64,000 nt of DNA from Edolisoma coerulescens (Eukaryota > Chordata > Aves > Passeriformes > Campephagidae), in contig VWZW01007171.1 of NCBI GenBank assembly GCA_013397115.1, forward strand, positions 1,120,661-1,184,660, read 5' to 3'. The notes under the pieces are model-generated. The model was given only the letters and a program-made list of their open reading frames with translations, ran no database searches and was not told the origin of the DNA. This document shows, in pieces, positions 36,310 through 50,400 of this stretch (its first letter is position 1; each line of letters starts with the position of its first letter). The position numbers and the translations under genes are program-made.

Positions 36310-37172
36310 AATTAAATCTGGACAAGGATGCCAAGAAAGACAAGAAGGGCTTCTTCAACTATACCAACAAAAGGAAAACAAAGGATAATGTAGGCCCCTT
36401 GCTAAATGGAGTGGGAACACCGGTTACAAGACGATGCTCTGAGAGAGCTGATGAACACCCTAACAAGGCTGCTTGGAATTATTTTTGAAAGGCTGTGGTG
36501 ATCAGAAAAGGTCCTTGAGGACTGGAAGAAAACAAAGGCCACCTCGGTCCTCAAAAAAGTCAGCCTCACCTCAGTCCTCAGAAAGCTGATGCAGTGCCTC
36601 ATTCTGGAGGCCATGTCTATCCACATAGATGACAAGAAGGAGATCAGGAATAGGCAACACAGATTCCCTAAAAGTAAATGATGCTTGACCAACCTCATTG
36701 CCTTCTACAATGAAACATATACCTGGATGAATGAATCCACAAGAGCAGTGGATATTTTCTAACTTGACTTCAGCAAGGCTTTCAACACTGTCTTGCACAA
36801 CATCCTCATAGGAAAACTCCGGAAGTGCAGGCTGGATCAGTGGACAGCGAGGTGGATTGAGAACTGGCTGAATGGCAGATCCCATAGTGTCATAATATGT
36901 GGCACAGGTGGTGCCTCTCAATAGTGGTGTCCCCCAAGGTTCAGTACTGGGCCCAGTATGGTTTAACTTACTCATCAATGACTTGGATGAAGATGCATCC
37001 TTAGTAAGTTCACTGACAACGCAAACCTGACAGGAGGGCTGATACCCCAGAGTGCTGTGAGCCCTTCAGAAGGGCCTCAGCAGGTTGGATAGATGGACAG
37101 AGAAGACTCGTCTGAAATTCAAAGAAGGCAAATGCAGGTTCCTGCACTCGAGGAAGAACGCACCAACACAGG
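36310..37172 (+). mobile_element. CR1 LINE reverse-transcriptase fragment, lacking both ends
   Basis: The nucleotide sequence follows the avian CR1 ORF2 region: GATGCCAAGAAAGACAAGAA, GGGCTTCTTCAAC, then the reverse-transcriptase core with DFSKAF-like (ACTTCAGCAAGGCTTTCAAC) and GVPQGSVLGP-like (GGTGTCCCCCAAGGTTCAGT) parts and NDLDE after them. Several stops and internal losses (for example after about 36440) show it is dead. It breaks off at about 37172, in the part coding for the region after the catalytic core, and has no CR1 3' tail. That is odd, since CR1 copies normally keep the 3' end. Confidence 0.92.
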
Positions 37173-39250
37173 CTGTATCATCCTTCCCATTTTCATTATT
37201 GCTCTCTGCTTTGTCTCTTTGTTATTTTGTCCTCATAGTTCGTGCAACTAATAATATGTCTTATTTTTCTTATTTGCATCCACAGATTCATTATGAATCA
37301 ATATTAATTCTCTTCCATACAAGGGCCTTAGAGTGGTCATACATCTGTCTCAGCCTGCAGTTAACCAACACCTCTGTAATGAAGGGTCATCTGGTAATAC
37401 TATTAGAAACATATATTTGCAGGAACATTAGGCATCTTCTAATTTGTGATAAGCTCAACAACTCAGCTTTACTATTAATTATTAATACAGTTCAGTTACT
37501 TTTCTTAAGTCAGCTGCAAAAACACAGTTTTGAAATACTTTCAGATCATGAAGTGTTGCTTAGTGGTACTTAAGCACTGTCTTTGATCATCACATCAGCA
37601 ACAAAGGGTCAGAGAGACAGTCCCTATCCACACTATTTGCTCTATCAGCAACTGGTTGCTCTTTCTTCTAAGGTTATAAAGAAGAAAAAGATCACTTACT
37701 ACTGTCATAACTCACGGACATTACTCACTTTTCTGAAAGCTTGCTGTAAGGGCTTTGCTGCTTGAAGACTGCTTGGTAAAATATTTCAGCAGCAAAAATC
37801 AATAAACCTCCTGCCAAGTCCTGAGCGTCCCACAGAACAGCATACTACTCTGTTCCCATATGTACAAGTAGCTTCCACTTGTGTCTTAAACACTGAACAG
37901 TTTAAATTTGACTCCAAGGTCACCAAACATACCCAAGTCTCTAAAATCAGCGTGAAAAAACATCAGCCATTAATACAAATAAATATCCATTATTAAAACT
38001 GGGTATTCCTTCATGATAACACAGATTTTTAGGTTACTTTGGCCAATAACTTTCAAGAGACAAAGCACATTAACTTCTTCAGAAAAATTAGGTGTATAAT
38101 TGCTGTTATCTTTTGGAGCTTTAAATTTTGTTGAAGTTTATGAAAGAAAAGAACGTGCTAATCCGAACATCATCTTGAAATTAAATCTTAAAGAGATCCA
38201 TTTCTAAGAAAAAAACAATCATTTTATGTTTCAGAAAAATGAAACAAAGACTGTATGAAAATCTTTATCATGCTCTTGGCATTTTAATTTGATTTTCACA
38301 TTTTCTTGAACTTAGTAATACCTTTTTATTCATCAGTAAATGGAGATATGGGAATGAATCATGTATATTCAATAAGTTCACAGCAGATGTATTTATATAC
38401 ATAAAAATTTAACAGTTTATCCATATAAGCTGTAACTCAGGATACCCTATAACATACTTGCTATTGTGCAGCCAAAGACAAGCTCAGTGGGAGATTTCAT
38501 CTTCAAACCGCATGTTTCCTAGCAACTCTCTCTGAAATCAGAGTACCATTTTTTAAATTTACATCAATCACTTGGAACTGTTGAGAATACTTAAAAACAT
38601 GTCTTTCATCCTATGAATAAGCAGTTCGAAACAGACCAGCAGCTGCAAAAAGGAGAAAAAATGGAAAATCAATTCAATGTTTACTAGAACTTGCTGGTGG
38701 ATTTTGGAACAATACATTATTTGTGCCTTTTGGTTTTAAGCTTACACATTTCTGAATAGAAGTTGGTGAGACCCATTGGCATTTTTTATAGGTTTGAGCT
38801 GCCACCACTATTTCAAAGATCATCTGTGTTTTAAAGACTACTTTTCAAGAATACATACTCACAAGGTAGGCTTAGCAGTACTCTGAAGATTTTAGCAGAT
38901 AAGTAAGGGTTTCATTCTACTGGTTTCATGAGGTCCTGTCACTGCACTGTTTCTGTAGTCCTCAGATTTTTTGGGGAGACAAAAAAGAAAAAACTACTTT
39001 TTTTGAAAGTTTTGTTTCTTGCCTCCTAATTGTCAGTTGATACTTTTCATACATGTGTTCCCTATCAACGCCAGTAGACCCTCAGAGGCACACAGCATGT
39101 ACAGAAATCTCTCTTTAACACTTAGTCAGCAAGGAGGGACACAAGGACATATACCATCAGAACAGCCTTTGGAAATCCCTGTGACAAAACCACTACACCT
39201 GACATAAGAAATCATATTTTCCCAATGCTACTCAGAACCTTGATCTCATG
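37173..39250. other. Noncoding stretch after the CR1 fragment
   Basis: Unique AT-rich sequence. An open frame at 37085-37573 starts in the dead CR1 and runs into this unique part. It resembles no protein I know and is taken as chance. Confidence 0.7.
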
Positions 39251-39965
39251 ACTGTACGTAGATTAAATCAGGGTGGATTAAGGAAGAAAATAGGCAGGAA
39301 AATGGACACGCAAGGGGACAAAAGGGCCTGATTGTGGCTCTTCTGGTTGAGGGGTCCCTGCTCTGTGTACATGGATGTGGATGGAGGCCCAGGTGCCCAC
39401 CACTGGCATGGGACTGTGAGCCCAGGTCCCTGTGGTGGCAGCAGCAGGAGAGAACAGAATGTGTCAGAGGTCTGAGTGGTGCCAGCTGACAAGGGGCCAC
39501 AGGTTGCAGGGATCCATGTATCCAGGGTGCCAGCAGCTATGGAAGGTGATTGGATACATTGGTGTGGGTGTGAATGCCAGTGTGGGATTGCCAGCAGCCA
39601 TCAAATAGCCAGCAATTACAGTAAGAGGCTTGGGAGCAGGTACTGGTGCTGCTGCTGCTGCCAGCAGCTGGGGATAGCTGGGCATCCAGGGCCAGGTCCA
39701 GGGCAGGCTGGGTGCCTAAGGCCGGCTGCAGCAGAGAGGGGTCCACGCGTGTATGCACATGAGCTTTCCACTCACGGGATCCATCCCGATCAGTCAGACT
39801 GCCTGAGGCTCTTGGGGCTCTTTCTGTAGGTGACTCTGCTGCTGTAGGCAGCCAGCCACACACAGAGCCGTGCATGCACTGGGAGCTGCTGAGCATCACT
39901 GCTGGCTCTCACGGGCATAGGGAGCTGCTGCAGGCTCACCCAGGCAACCAGATCTGTCAATCCCC
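39250..39965. other. GC-rich, repeat-like block of unknown origin
   Basis: About 700 bp of GC-rich sequence with sharp edges against AT-rich flanks. It is rich in CCAGCAGC, GCTGCTG and TGGGTGC motifs and has open frames on both strands, an effect of composition. There are a few CpGs but no dense island. It could be an unrecognised LTR or other mobile element, or an old minisatellite. I cannot name it. Confidence 0.4.
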
Positions 39966-41277
39966 CCCAAACAACCAGAAAGTTCAGTGAAATGCATCTG
40001 ATGCTGAATTCCCACAATGATGTGAAAGATAAGCTCCATGAGAGTGTGGGTGCTTCATCTTTATAATGCAATACATTTGAAAATGCCAGTATTTTACCTC
40101 TGTAATACAATAATGTCTGTATATAAAGTATGAGAATTATATTATAAAAACTCTGACTAATCAATTTAATGACTGAGTGCAGAGAACTATTTAGGATCAT
40201 TTCTAAGTATAAACAAGTCTATAAATAAAACCAAAGGAGAGAACTGTTTGATTTTATACATGCAAATCATTCTGCTTTGCTTTTTATACTTAAATATCAA
40301 GGAGAAAGAAAAAAACAAATAAAAAACCAAAGAGGTATATGAAAGCCAAAAGCCCGATCTACTGACATTTCTGCAAATATTTAAATATAGAAAGAACACA
40401 TACAGCAAAATCACAACAGGCAGTCACCAATTTGCAGGAATGAAGCCTAGAAAACTTCATTTTAGGGATCTTGTTTCAAGTTTCTTATTTTGGTGCCAAA
40501 AGACATATTTTGGTATGTAAATAAATACAGCTTAGGCACATCAGCCACAAAAAAAGACATTTCTCTTTAGTTATCAAAGTTGCATTAGTAAATAAGTCCA
40601 CTTCATTTGACTAATTTCAAATATTAGAAATGTTTTAGTTGATAACTATTACGTTGAACATAACATATGAGTGTGTTCTGTCACAGATGCTATTTCACTG
40701 CGGTGATAAGCAAAGAAATCAAAATAACATTCCCACTTAAAAGGTGGTGATTGCAAAGTCATGCTGTCACATCTTGCAGCAACCCCATGTTTTTCCAAGC
40801 AATGGAATAGAGTCCCCGCAGACTTCGTTAAACAACTGCCTACAGATCCTGCACAGCTCAGCTGTATTTACTGCATTTCTGACATGGACCTGACACGGCC
40901 TCCAGCACAGGGGCTTTTCCTGTTTAGGAACTTCTGACCAAACAGGTATAATGAAAATTGCAGTAAATTATATCTGAAAAAGATAATCCTTTGAAAGTAG
41001 GAATCCTACTTGAATAGTAGTAGTTCTGAATAGTAACTCTGATTTGAAAGTATGAGAAAGCATGTAGTAGTGTTACAGTTCTGTGCTTACCACTCCTGTT
41101 TTTCAGCACTGAAGAGAGTTCAAACATACAATGTTTATAGTCTTTGCTTAGTAAAACTGGACAGTGAATATGCACTGAAATTTTATTCATTTTCCCTATT
41201 ATGACCTAAAGTTTTCATCTTTGGCCAAAGAGCAATACTTCCTAATTTTTGATTTCCAAATTCCAGGTAAAATAATA

Positions 41278-41295
41278 GAATTATTATTATTATTA
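41278..41295. repeat. (ATT)n microsatellite
   Basis: GAATTATTATTATTATTAC: about five ATT units. Confidence 0.85.
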
Positions 41296-44200
41296 CATTT
41301 TAATTTTTTTCAAATTATTTAGGTTTATTTGGGGGTTATATATGACCAAAACTGTCTAACAGGAAAGGTTGGTCATTCAAACTGTACTGTTAAGTACTCA
41401 CACAATATTAACTGTTCTGATTTTTCGTGGTCTGGTACCACAATAGAAGGGCAATAAACCCATTACCTAAGAAAAGGAAAATCATATAATCACCTGCAGA
41501 CATTGTTCTACCCAGTAAAAGCAAAGTAATCAGCATATATTCTAATATCTCTGGTGATACACTAGTGGATCTACAAATTAGGAACATCCATACCATAATG
41601 TCTTTCAAGGAAACAAATTATAGATGCTTTAATCCATTAACTTTTACACACACTTTCTATCATGCCTGCCTTTGACCTTCTTCCTTGACCTTTTCCCTAA
41701 AGTGCTCAACTTTTCTTAATTGATCTAATTTAAATGGAGAGGCATGTAAGGTACTTTTCACATTCATTTTATCTGTAAAAAATTTTGATAAAATTACCCC
41801 CAGATGTACAGCTGAAATGACAAGAGAACAGACAAAGCGTTACTCACAGTAACCAATACCAGAAATTAAATAGCATCATTACCTTCACTGGCATCTCTGT
41901 GCTTTTATACTGATGGAGATACAAGAACATAGATTAGCATGTGTAAGAATATTTTAAAAGGCCATGTGAAGGATGATGCTATTTGTAGCTACCCAGAACT
42001 GCTGTATATCACATTCTGTGGTCTGCTAACGCATCTGTCAAATGAATCATTATAAAAACACAAATTTAGCCATTTAGTATTTCCATTTCTCCAAACATTA
42101 CAATAAGTAACCTTTTAAATGTACAATGTTTGTTCTGTAACATTCTGAGAACTTTGGGGGTATTTGCCTTCTTTTGGTAAAAAAATTTTACAATTTTCAT
42201 TACAATACCAACAATAGGAAAAAAATCTTCTAGTGGAGAACATGACTACAAAATATTCAAAATACACAATTAAACTAACAAGGCATTTTGCAATACAGTT
42301 TTATATATCACCTTTTTCTTCTAAAAAACACTGAGCAGCTCTAGGTCACAGCACAGATAACTTCTGTGCTAATGGTATAACAGAAAAATCCTTTTGTAAG
42401 ACACTGAAATTTGACAGTAAGTTAGTACTACCTTAGATGTGCCATCTTACATTACTGTTTGCTTTGGTAATTTATTTTAATGCTGCAATCTGGCTTTCCT
42501 TTTGTAGCAAACACAGAAATGCAAGGGCAACTTTGAAGAGCTAAGATTTCAGTATTTGTGATCTCTCCCAGGATCTCAAGTCCAAACTTTTGCAGATCAT
42601 TCTCTTGACTCTTCAGCAGAACACCCCATGAGGAGCACATGGTCCTTTGTCAGTACGGCATATCGGCACTGAAGGATTTAGGTAGAAGCACAGCGGAACA
42701 AGGGAAATAACATGATGGTTTAGGACCCCAGGACCAAGGTTAAGGTTTCTATGGGAATAAAGTGTCACCAGATTTTCATGGAAAGATGAGCTTCAGAAGA
42801 CATGCAGCAAGCTTCTCTCCAGGAGGCACGAGATCCCCTAACAGAGCACATACCAAAGACAGCTTTAAGACCTACCCCATCAATGAAGCTTCCTTCCAGC
42901 TTTTTCCTATACTATAGCATTGCAATGCACATTTGCTTGGTATGAGCAGATTACTCAATTGTTTGTAGGCTGAATTCTTTGGATATTTATCGTGGATGGA
43001 AGAAAAGAAAAAAAAGTCCAAGCATCAGCAATAAACTGAGAAATAATGTACATTAATATACCCCTTTGCTGTACGTGAGAATTGAAGAAATGTTAGATTT
43101 TTCCTGGTTTACATGGACAGACTCCCCTTTGACTACTGTAACATGTTCAAGAACAGATTTTTTGATACAGACAAAAAGAAAAACTCTCTTCATCTCTGCT
43201 CCCATAGCTGACACTTGAGATTCCAGTTGAGATTATTTAAGACACCCTGCTATATTCTTCAGTCAATTCTGTGACTTCATACTTGTCTACAAGTCTTATC
43301 AGAAGAAAAGCAATTAGAGTGAGGAGAAAATATAAAGTAAGGAGAATTTCATTCCTTTGCTTACCATCAACCTTGCTCTGTCTTGATGTGTGTTTTGCAG
43401 TACACAGTTTGAAGAAAACAGTCACTAGTGGACAAGTTTACAAAACATTACAGTGCTGTGTCTATAACACATAATGGGTCAGATTATTTCATTAAGTGCT
43501 TGTATTACCACCACTATTTTATGTTTCATGGCGTATCTAAAGATTATTCCTTCTACCACATCATTAGTGTTTTTAATAAAAATGTTGTTATTTGCAATTC
43601 GGACTTATTCTGAAAAGACTGTGAACCTACAATGAACATCAAGTGCATCTGAATTAAATACAAAGAGAAATGATCAGATTATGGTCCTAAGTGACCAATA
43701 TCAAGAGCTCTTGGACTCCATTATGTTCTAAAATAAATGCGACTTATCCAGTGTCTCCTTAATTTTATTTAAACCATTTAGCGAAAATAAAATGTAAGAA
43801 CATAATAATCAATTATATTAAATTCTGAGAAGGGTTATCTGAAAGTGATCATCTTCTGTTGTGAAACAATTTAATGAATTTGACTTAAATTTGTATATTT
43901 TTTGAAGATATTTTGAATGACTGTATTTAAAACTGAATATGTATCTTGAAAACAGTTCTAAAGAGTTGTTTTGTGTTTGAATCACCAACATTTTGTTACT
44001 GCTTTTTCACATTTAGTTTTTCATTTCCTTTGTGGTGTATAACCCACTTCTTTTCCTAATTCCCAACAGACACAGGATAGATCTTACAATAACACCCAGG
44101 TGGAAGAAGTCTGACAGCCCTTGTTAACCTCTTACAGCAGGCATTGTAAAAGTTTCCTTCAATTCAAGATGCAACTTTCAAGTACATCTTTTTGAGGCTG

Positions 44201-47200
44201 TATTTCAGGGTCACTTTGACGCAGGAAACTTCCTTTCTGATGTCTTCCCTTTCAGAACTGTATTGATGTTCGTGCTGCCAGGCAGGCACACAACTGTAAG
44301 ATACAAGCAAAGCTCTTAAGTCTTGGGTCTTTCCCTTGTAATAATGCCAAAGGAAGGACATGGAAAAAGAAAATACATTTCAGAGCAGGCTTTTGACTGG
44401 TTCAGCTTGGTGATATTTGTTATTTGGAAGTAAATGTAAATTCACTCCTGGTGTAATTGCAAATGAAAAAAGTCTGGTTTTAAAAAAACCACAATTAACA
44501 GCAAGTACAAAGCAGCCACAGTGTTCTTCAATGCTTAGAAAACCAAGGCATGCAGTGCAAAAAGGAATAAATTCTGGAGGTCATAAACCAGAATGTGTGC
44601 TCTCTGGACAGCAGCAACTCTGAAAGGCATCTAAGGGATACAGTGGACAAGCAATTTAACTGGGGTCTCCAGGACAATGCTCTGGCTAAAAGAACTGCGT
44701 GACCCTTAGGGATTAAATGACTCAGAAGAACAATTATCATGTGAATTTTCTTGTTAGAAATAAGCAAATTTGCTTGGAACTAGCATGACTCATATTTGAA
44801 CACTGTCAACAACTATGATGCTGGGTGATATTTATTTAAAGAGGCTGGAAAAAAAAGAGCACGGAGAGATGTAAATATAGACATACATACAAAAGGAGTG
44901 GAGAAAATGCCTTATGGCAAGAACTTTCCTTGTTCAACCTGTCTGGCATATCAAGGAGATGACTGGGGAATATCCTGGTTACAGGACATAAGTATGGCTT
45001 GAAAATATGGGAGATGAAAGGGTACTGTAATCTCCTAGAGAAAGACATCATAAAAACAAAAAGCTGGAATTTGATTCTGGAATGATTTAGATGGGATGTA
45101 TGGTAAAATTTTAGCAAGGCAAACCATTTTAGCAATTGACAGTCCCCATTCTTGAGGTCTTCAGTAACTACTAAATCCTTTCTTGCAAGGCAAAAAGTAC
45201 CATACTCAGTACTGAGGAAGCTGGCTGAAACTCACTGACCTACCTCGGAGCTCTCACTGCCTTTCAAGACCTTGAGCTGCACACAGAAGGCAGATGATGG
45301 TCTGGCACAGTGTTTCCCCAGAGGGGGATCCTTTCAGACTGACAAGCCTTGTTACCTGTTCCCAACACCGTTTTACAGCACCTCCTTTTAGTGTTTTCAG
45401 CAAAGGACACTGTGAGTCCTCAAAATAAAGTGCTATGCTCCAGTGAGCTTCGAAGTAGATAAATTTTTTAGTGAGAAAAAACTTTTGTTGCTCCTAACAA
45501 GTAAAAAATCTCCAACCTACTTCTTGTCTGAATATTATAAACAGCTGTGGAAACTGCAAACAAAACTGTGATCAAGAGATCAAAAATACAGAAAGAACTG
45601 ATTGCAAAAGAAAAACTTCTTGATAATAGCTACATCAATTGCAAAAGGTCTGGAGATGATACTGGGTTATGAATTATGTTGAAAGATGTTCCATTTGCAT
45701 AGAAATAAACTACCTGCAAGAAAAAAACTTTATAACCGCCAGTCACTCATCATTTCATCAGCAGCAAGCTAAAAAATAGTTCTCCATGTATTATGGCTAG
45801 ATGTCACTGCTTCTCTCTTAAAAAAAAAGCTTCATGGTACATCTTAAGTTTATGCAATAGACCGTATGTCAAAGAGTTTATTTTGAGAAACTTTAACCTT
45901 GATACTTCAAATGCTTACAAAGATTTTCAAGACTGACTTCTATATCTATTATTAAAAATATAATTTTCAAATATTTTTTCAAGTATTTTTGGGTGCTCTC
46001 TCCTTTCCTTTTTTCCCCCTAAGCATTTTACCCATTTCCACCAATTAATTTAGCACTGACACTTCAAATCACATTACTCTAGATGAAATGCTGCTCACTC
46101 TAGCATCTTCTACACTCCCACTCTTTCCCCAAACACAATTCACTTCTTATGTCTCATTTTTTGTTTTTGGCCATTTTTGCCTAATTTCAAGCACATTCAG
46201 ATAAACACATGTACATCGATTGAATTTCTTGTCTGAATCTGCCTAGTGCCAGGAACCAATAGCATCAAAAAACAGCCTTTTTGTACCTTTATTTACTAAA
46301 CAAAAGCTTGCCCCTATAGTATTTTACCCACTGTAGTATTATTGCTTGTAGGTATTAGCTGAGTCCTTGTAAGTTAAGTACTCTATGGTATTCACCCCTT
46401 ATGATAAGGCATGCTTTCAAATACTACCATTATTCTCATGATTTTTCTATGAAGCCACTCAGATATTTTAAAATCTGCCTGAAAGGCATCTGCAGTGCTT
46501 TCCTCAATCTTATTGAGTATTTCCTAGTTTACTGTAATTGAACATCAGAGAAAGGATATTTACACACAGCATTAAGATGGCGATTATCTCCAAGACTCCC
46601 CACGTCTTTTTTAAAGCCATTCACCCCATGGAAACGATAAACTAATCCACAGAAATGTCTGAATTGTACTGATATCTACCTCAGGGAGGGGGAGGAACTG
46701 AAAACCCCAGGAACTGCTAGTCTGCATTTCTTTCCATTCTGCTCTGCATTGCAGCTATTCAGTATTAAGGAAGAAACTGTTCATTCCTTAAACCCGTTTT
46801 TAAAAATCGTGTGGCATGCTTTCGGTTCTGTGAAATGCAGTTAATGAACTGTGCACAATGATTTTCTGTTACATCTTGGCCTTCCCTATTATTTAATTGG
46901 CAATTAGTTCAACACACTGCACCGCATGCACTGCTAATGTTACCAAGTTACTGGGACAGAAAGTACTTTTTCAGAAAGGAGTAGAAGCAAAGAAAAAGGG
47001 TATATGAAATTCCATCACTGGAAAGGATGTTTGAAACCCCATCACTACCGGCCCTTGGCAAAGACTGAAGAAGGCTAGCAGACTGAAAAAAACCTGTCTC
47101 CATAGGGAGCATCCTGCCAAAGGTCAATGTGATGCTACATAAAAGAACAGAATAAAGGAGGCTTAAAAAGTGACTACAGCATTCTTCAGATTTCTTGGCT

Positions 47201-49550
47201 GTAATCCACTTACGAATCTTACAGTTTTTATTAATTTCCCCTCCTTTTAATGAAAACTGAAATACAACACAATCATTTATATGTGCAACGTTTTTAGCTT
47301 CAATATAACAAGTGGAAGATAAGGAAAGAAATTATGAATACATTGGCTGCTGCTGCTTTTTCTGCATGAATAAGACCATTATGGCTTTGGACTCAGACAA
47401 GTCAGCCTAAGTGAATCGCAGATTTTGAAAGTGTCTTGAGAAGCCACCTGATTCATCACTGTGCTACTACACCTTCTGGATAAGGTTATACAACATAAAA
47501 ATAGAAACAATGCAGCACTGTAGAAGGAGTATGTTTTAGCTGTACAATTTTCTGTTTGCATTTAAATAATTTTTCTAGAAGGTTTTGTGGGATAAGAAAT
47601 GTCATTTCAAGAGTTAAAATAGAAAGCAGATGATTTTAAGCACTATATGGACTCTTTTTTTCCTAGGTAGAGAATTACAGACAACAATCTGTCCCAATGT
47701 CTTGTAGCAGATAAAGAGTAAGTGATGTATATAACTATTGTGCATCCCTGCCGTGATGCAGCTGCTGCTTTTGTGTCACTAATGGACTCCTCTCTTGGCA
47801 GAGAAGGAATCTCCAGTCCTGTTTCAACAGGTGACAGGCAAAAATAAATTGCAAATACTTGAGCTGGCCTGTCAGGGAGCCAATTACCATTTCGGCTGAC
47901 CAGAATCACTTGAAAAGAAAAGCAAGGAAGAGAAACATGACAGAAGAGACAGAAAAATGTCAGGAAAAAACAACAGAACTGGGCAAAAAGAAAAAGTGGA
48001 TTCAATGCTGAAAATACAAGCAGTCTCAAAATAAAATTAGGGTAGTCTCCTAGCAGTCGTGCTGTTTTCCTTGCTTTCTTTTTCATTTGATGGGAGTAAA
48101 TCCAAAGACCAGGCCCCTGTGGATCTTTTCTGGTATCTTAAAAAAACACACTTTGCCCCTGGCAAGCTTTTACAGTTCATTATTTCAGTGATTTGGGTTT
48201 TAATGGAGTGCTGCATCTTATTCAGCAGTAAGTACTGGCATGAACTTGAGAGACAGCATGGGTGGATGAAGGGGAGGAGACAGAGGGAAGGCTTTCTCAT
48301 CCCTCCAATTATAAAACACTCCACAGCTTGTCCAGAGGAGGGAAGAGTACTGGCCTCAGGGACAAGGGTGCAAAGAAAAAACGGATAAACATGGTGATTT
48401 GGCTTAATAATATGCTTCCTACTATATCAAAGTGGATTAGATACAGTTCATTTCCTGCAAAGGTTTCCCAAGCTTTGCTTTACATTGCCTTGTGCCAAAC
48501 GAGAGAGTTGTTTCCTGCTATCCCATACACATGGGTTTAGTAGAAGGATCCAGCTTTAGTATGAAGCTGGCTGCTGCATGGTCCTGATGGCAAGTCTCAG
48601 CATGTGACACCTCCTACTCTGAAGACTGCTCATAAATTGTCCCCCAGTACCTCAGCTGGGTGAACAATGACAGGTAGATGACAAAGATCTCTCTCACAGA
48701 TGCAATTTTACCACATGTAACAGCTTAGAGGAAACCAACTTAGAGACTGTAGAATGAGTGGCAGTCCTAACACAATACCTACATGTTTCTTTCATTCAGA
48801 GTTTGCAGAAAGCATGCCAGTACACATGGTGTTGCTGGTTTTGTAATTCACAGTGTAAGGTGTTTGATTTGATTTAATTTATATGTAAAAAGGGAGAGAA
48901 GCATAATTGAAAATCACCAATTTACTGCCAGCTCTTATCTTCACGTTTGAATGGGTATAAAACACAATTCCTTTGGGAAAGGGAATGAGTGGTGTCACTG
49001 GAGGCTTGCCCGCACAAGGGTCAAATGATAGGAAGCTCAGGCAACGTACTCATCAGCTGCTGGGTCCGGTCCTTCACCCAGCATCCCACTCAGCTTCCTG
49101 CCTTTGCAGCCAACAGTAAATAATAGCAGATTTGTGGATTCATACACAGATACCTTCTATCAGGAAGGAGTGGATTATATCACCCAGATTACACAGAAGC
49201 AGGTCCTCAGGGAACTTTAAATGTTTGCAGCTCCTGACATGTCTGGTATCATGCTTTCCACCATGAAGAAACCTACTGGCTTTTTTCAAAATGTTTTATT
49301 AGAAATAAAATAAACTGCTCTCTATCAGATCTTAAAACACTTTTCAGAAGCTTCCCCTAAAACTTAATTTCAGGTACAAAGACAAGGTTGCATTGGCATT
49401 CTTATTCTCTAGCACAGAAACACAGGGCTGGCACTCATTGTCACAAAATGGGGGAAATAACAATGTCCAAAGGTGTGCTTCCATCTGCCTCTAGAACCAC
49501 TGTGCAGGAACTTATTACTGGAATTAAAAAGAAGAGCTGGTACTGAACAA

Positions 49551-49632
49551 TACTAAGTATCTTGGTAGTAAACTAGTATACTAAGTAAACCTGGTATACT
49601 ACTAAGTACACTAAGTAGTAAACTAAACAGTA
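49551..49632. repeat. Imperfect repeat of TACTAAGTA / AGTAAACTA units
   Basis: TACTAAGTATC, TAGTAAACTAGTATACTAAG, TATACTACTAAGTACACTAA and GTAGTAAACTAAACAGTAAC follow one another. This is a local, irregular tandem expansion in the upstream region. Confidence 0.75.
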
Positions 49633-50139
49633 ACAAAATTTCTAAATAAAAATAAATAATAAAGAAACTGAAAATGGTCTTAAAAGCATTATGTTCTTAG
49701 CATATGGCTGCAGGTTACATGGAAAGAAGACAAATATCTATTGTTTTTATAACTGTCTATACAGAATATTTGGTACAAATTGGAAAGTTGTTCAAATTCA
49801 CATGTTTTCAGATGTGATAGAAGATTCTGTTTTATCAATGTATATCAAAGTTCAAAAGATTGTATTAATATTAATATCAAATAAACTATAATTATATCTT
49901 CTCCTAAACCTCAAAACTCATTTGACTGATAATGTTTACATTTATAAAATGTTGATCGGGGGCTTGAGGACTCAACAAACCTCACTGTGCCAAGTTTGCC
50001 ATTAAGAAGCATAGGGCAAATTGCTCAGACAGACAGAGCTGGTCTGATTCCTGCCATGCTAAAAAACAGTGCTTACCACAGATTCTGGGAATGCCCTTGA
50101 TAGAAGTAACTTCTGCTGTTCTTAAACTGTATCTATGTA

Positions 50140-50400
50140 TTTTGCACTCCTCCGTAGGGTCACAACCCAGTTATGAGAATGGGCTGTGAGAAGCCTCCCC
50201 GAGGCCTCCACTCGTGCATGTGCTGACCCTGGTGTTGGGGACTATGCTGCATTGAGGCTCTTGCCAGAGAAATGCTGCACACACCTGTGCCCAGAGACCT
50301 GAACTTGCCTTGCTGACTTCAGTCCAGACTGGCAATTCAGACTGGCAATCCAGACTCCTGCCTGACTGCTGATTTCCATCACTGGACTCTTCTGCTCTTA
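50140..50400. other. GC-richer block with short direct repeat
   Basis: A stretch of about 250 bp that is more GC-rich than its surroundings. It has the direct repeat CAGACTGGCAATTCAGACTG GCAAT at about 50325-50350. It could be an old mobile-element remnant. No family is recognised. Confidence 0.35.

Larger units (their letters stand above)
39966..50140. other. Noncoding stretch, unique
   Basis: AT-rich upstream sequence of CNTN1. I recognise only a short ATT microsatellite (about 41278-41295) and the TACTAAGTA repeat at 49.55 kb. The open frames here are short or without family resemblance. The longest, at 47643-48086 on the minus strand, has no recognisable domain. Confidence 0.65.

Noticed and set aside
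36571..36978. 135-codon minus-strand open frame
   Set aside because: It is the reverse strand of the CR1 reverse-transcriptase fragment, not a gene.
37085..37573. 162-codon open frame on the plus strand, the longest in the window
   Set aside because: Its first 30 codons are dead CR1 sequence in the element's strand and the rest is unique AT-rich sequence without a known domain. It is a chance frame.
39246..39899. Overlapping open frames on both strands
   Set aside because: They come from the GC-rich, stop-poor block. No frame shows a recognisable protein.
47643..48086. 147-codon minus-strand open frame
   Set aside because: No domain, no recognisable splice or promoter context, and composition like the noncoding flanks.
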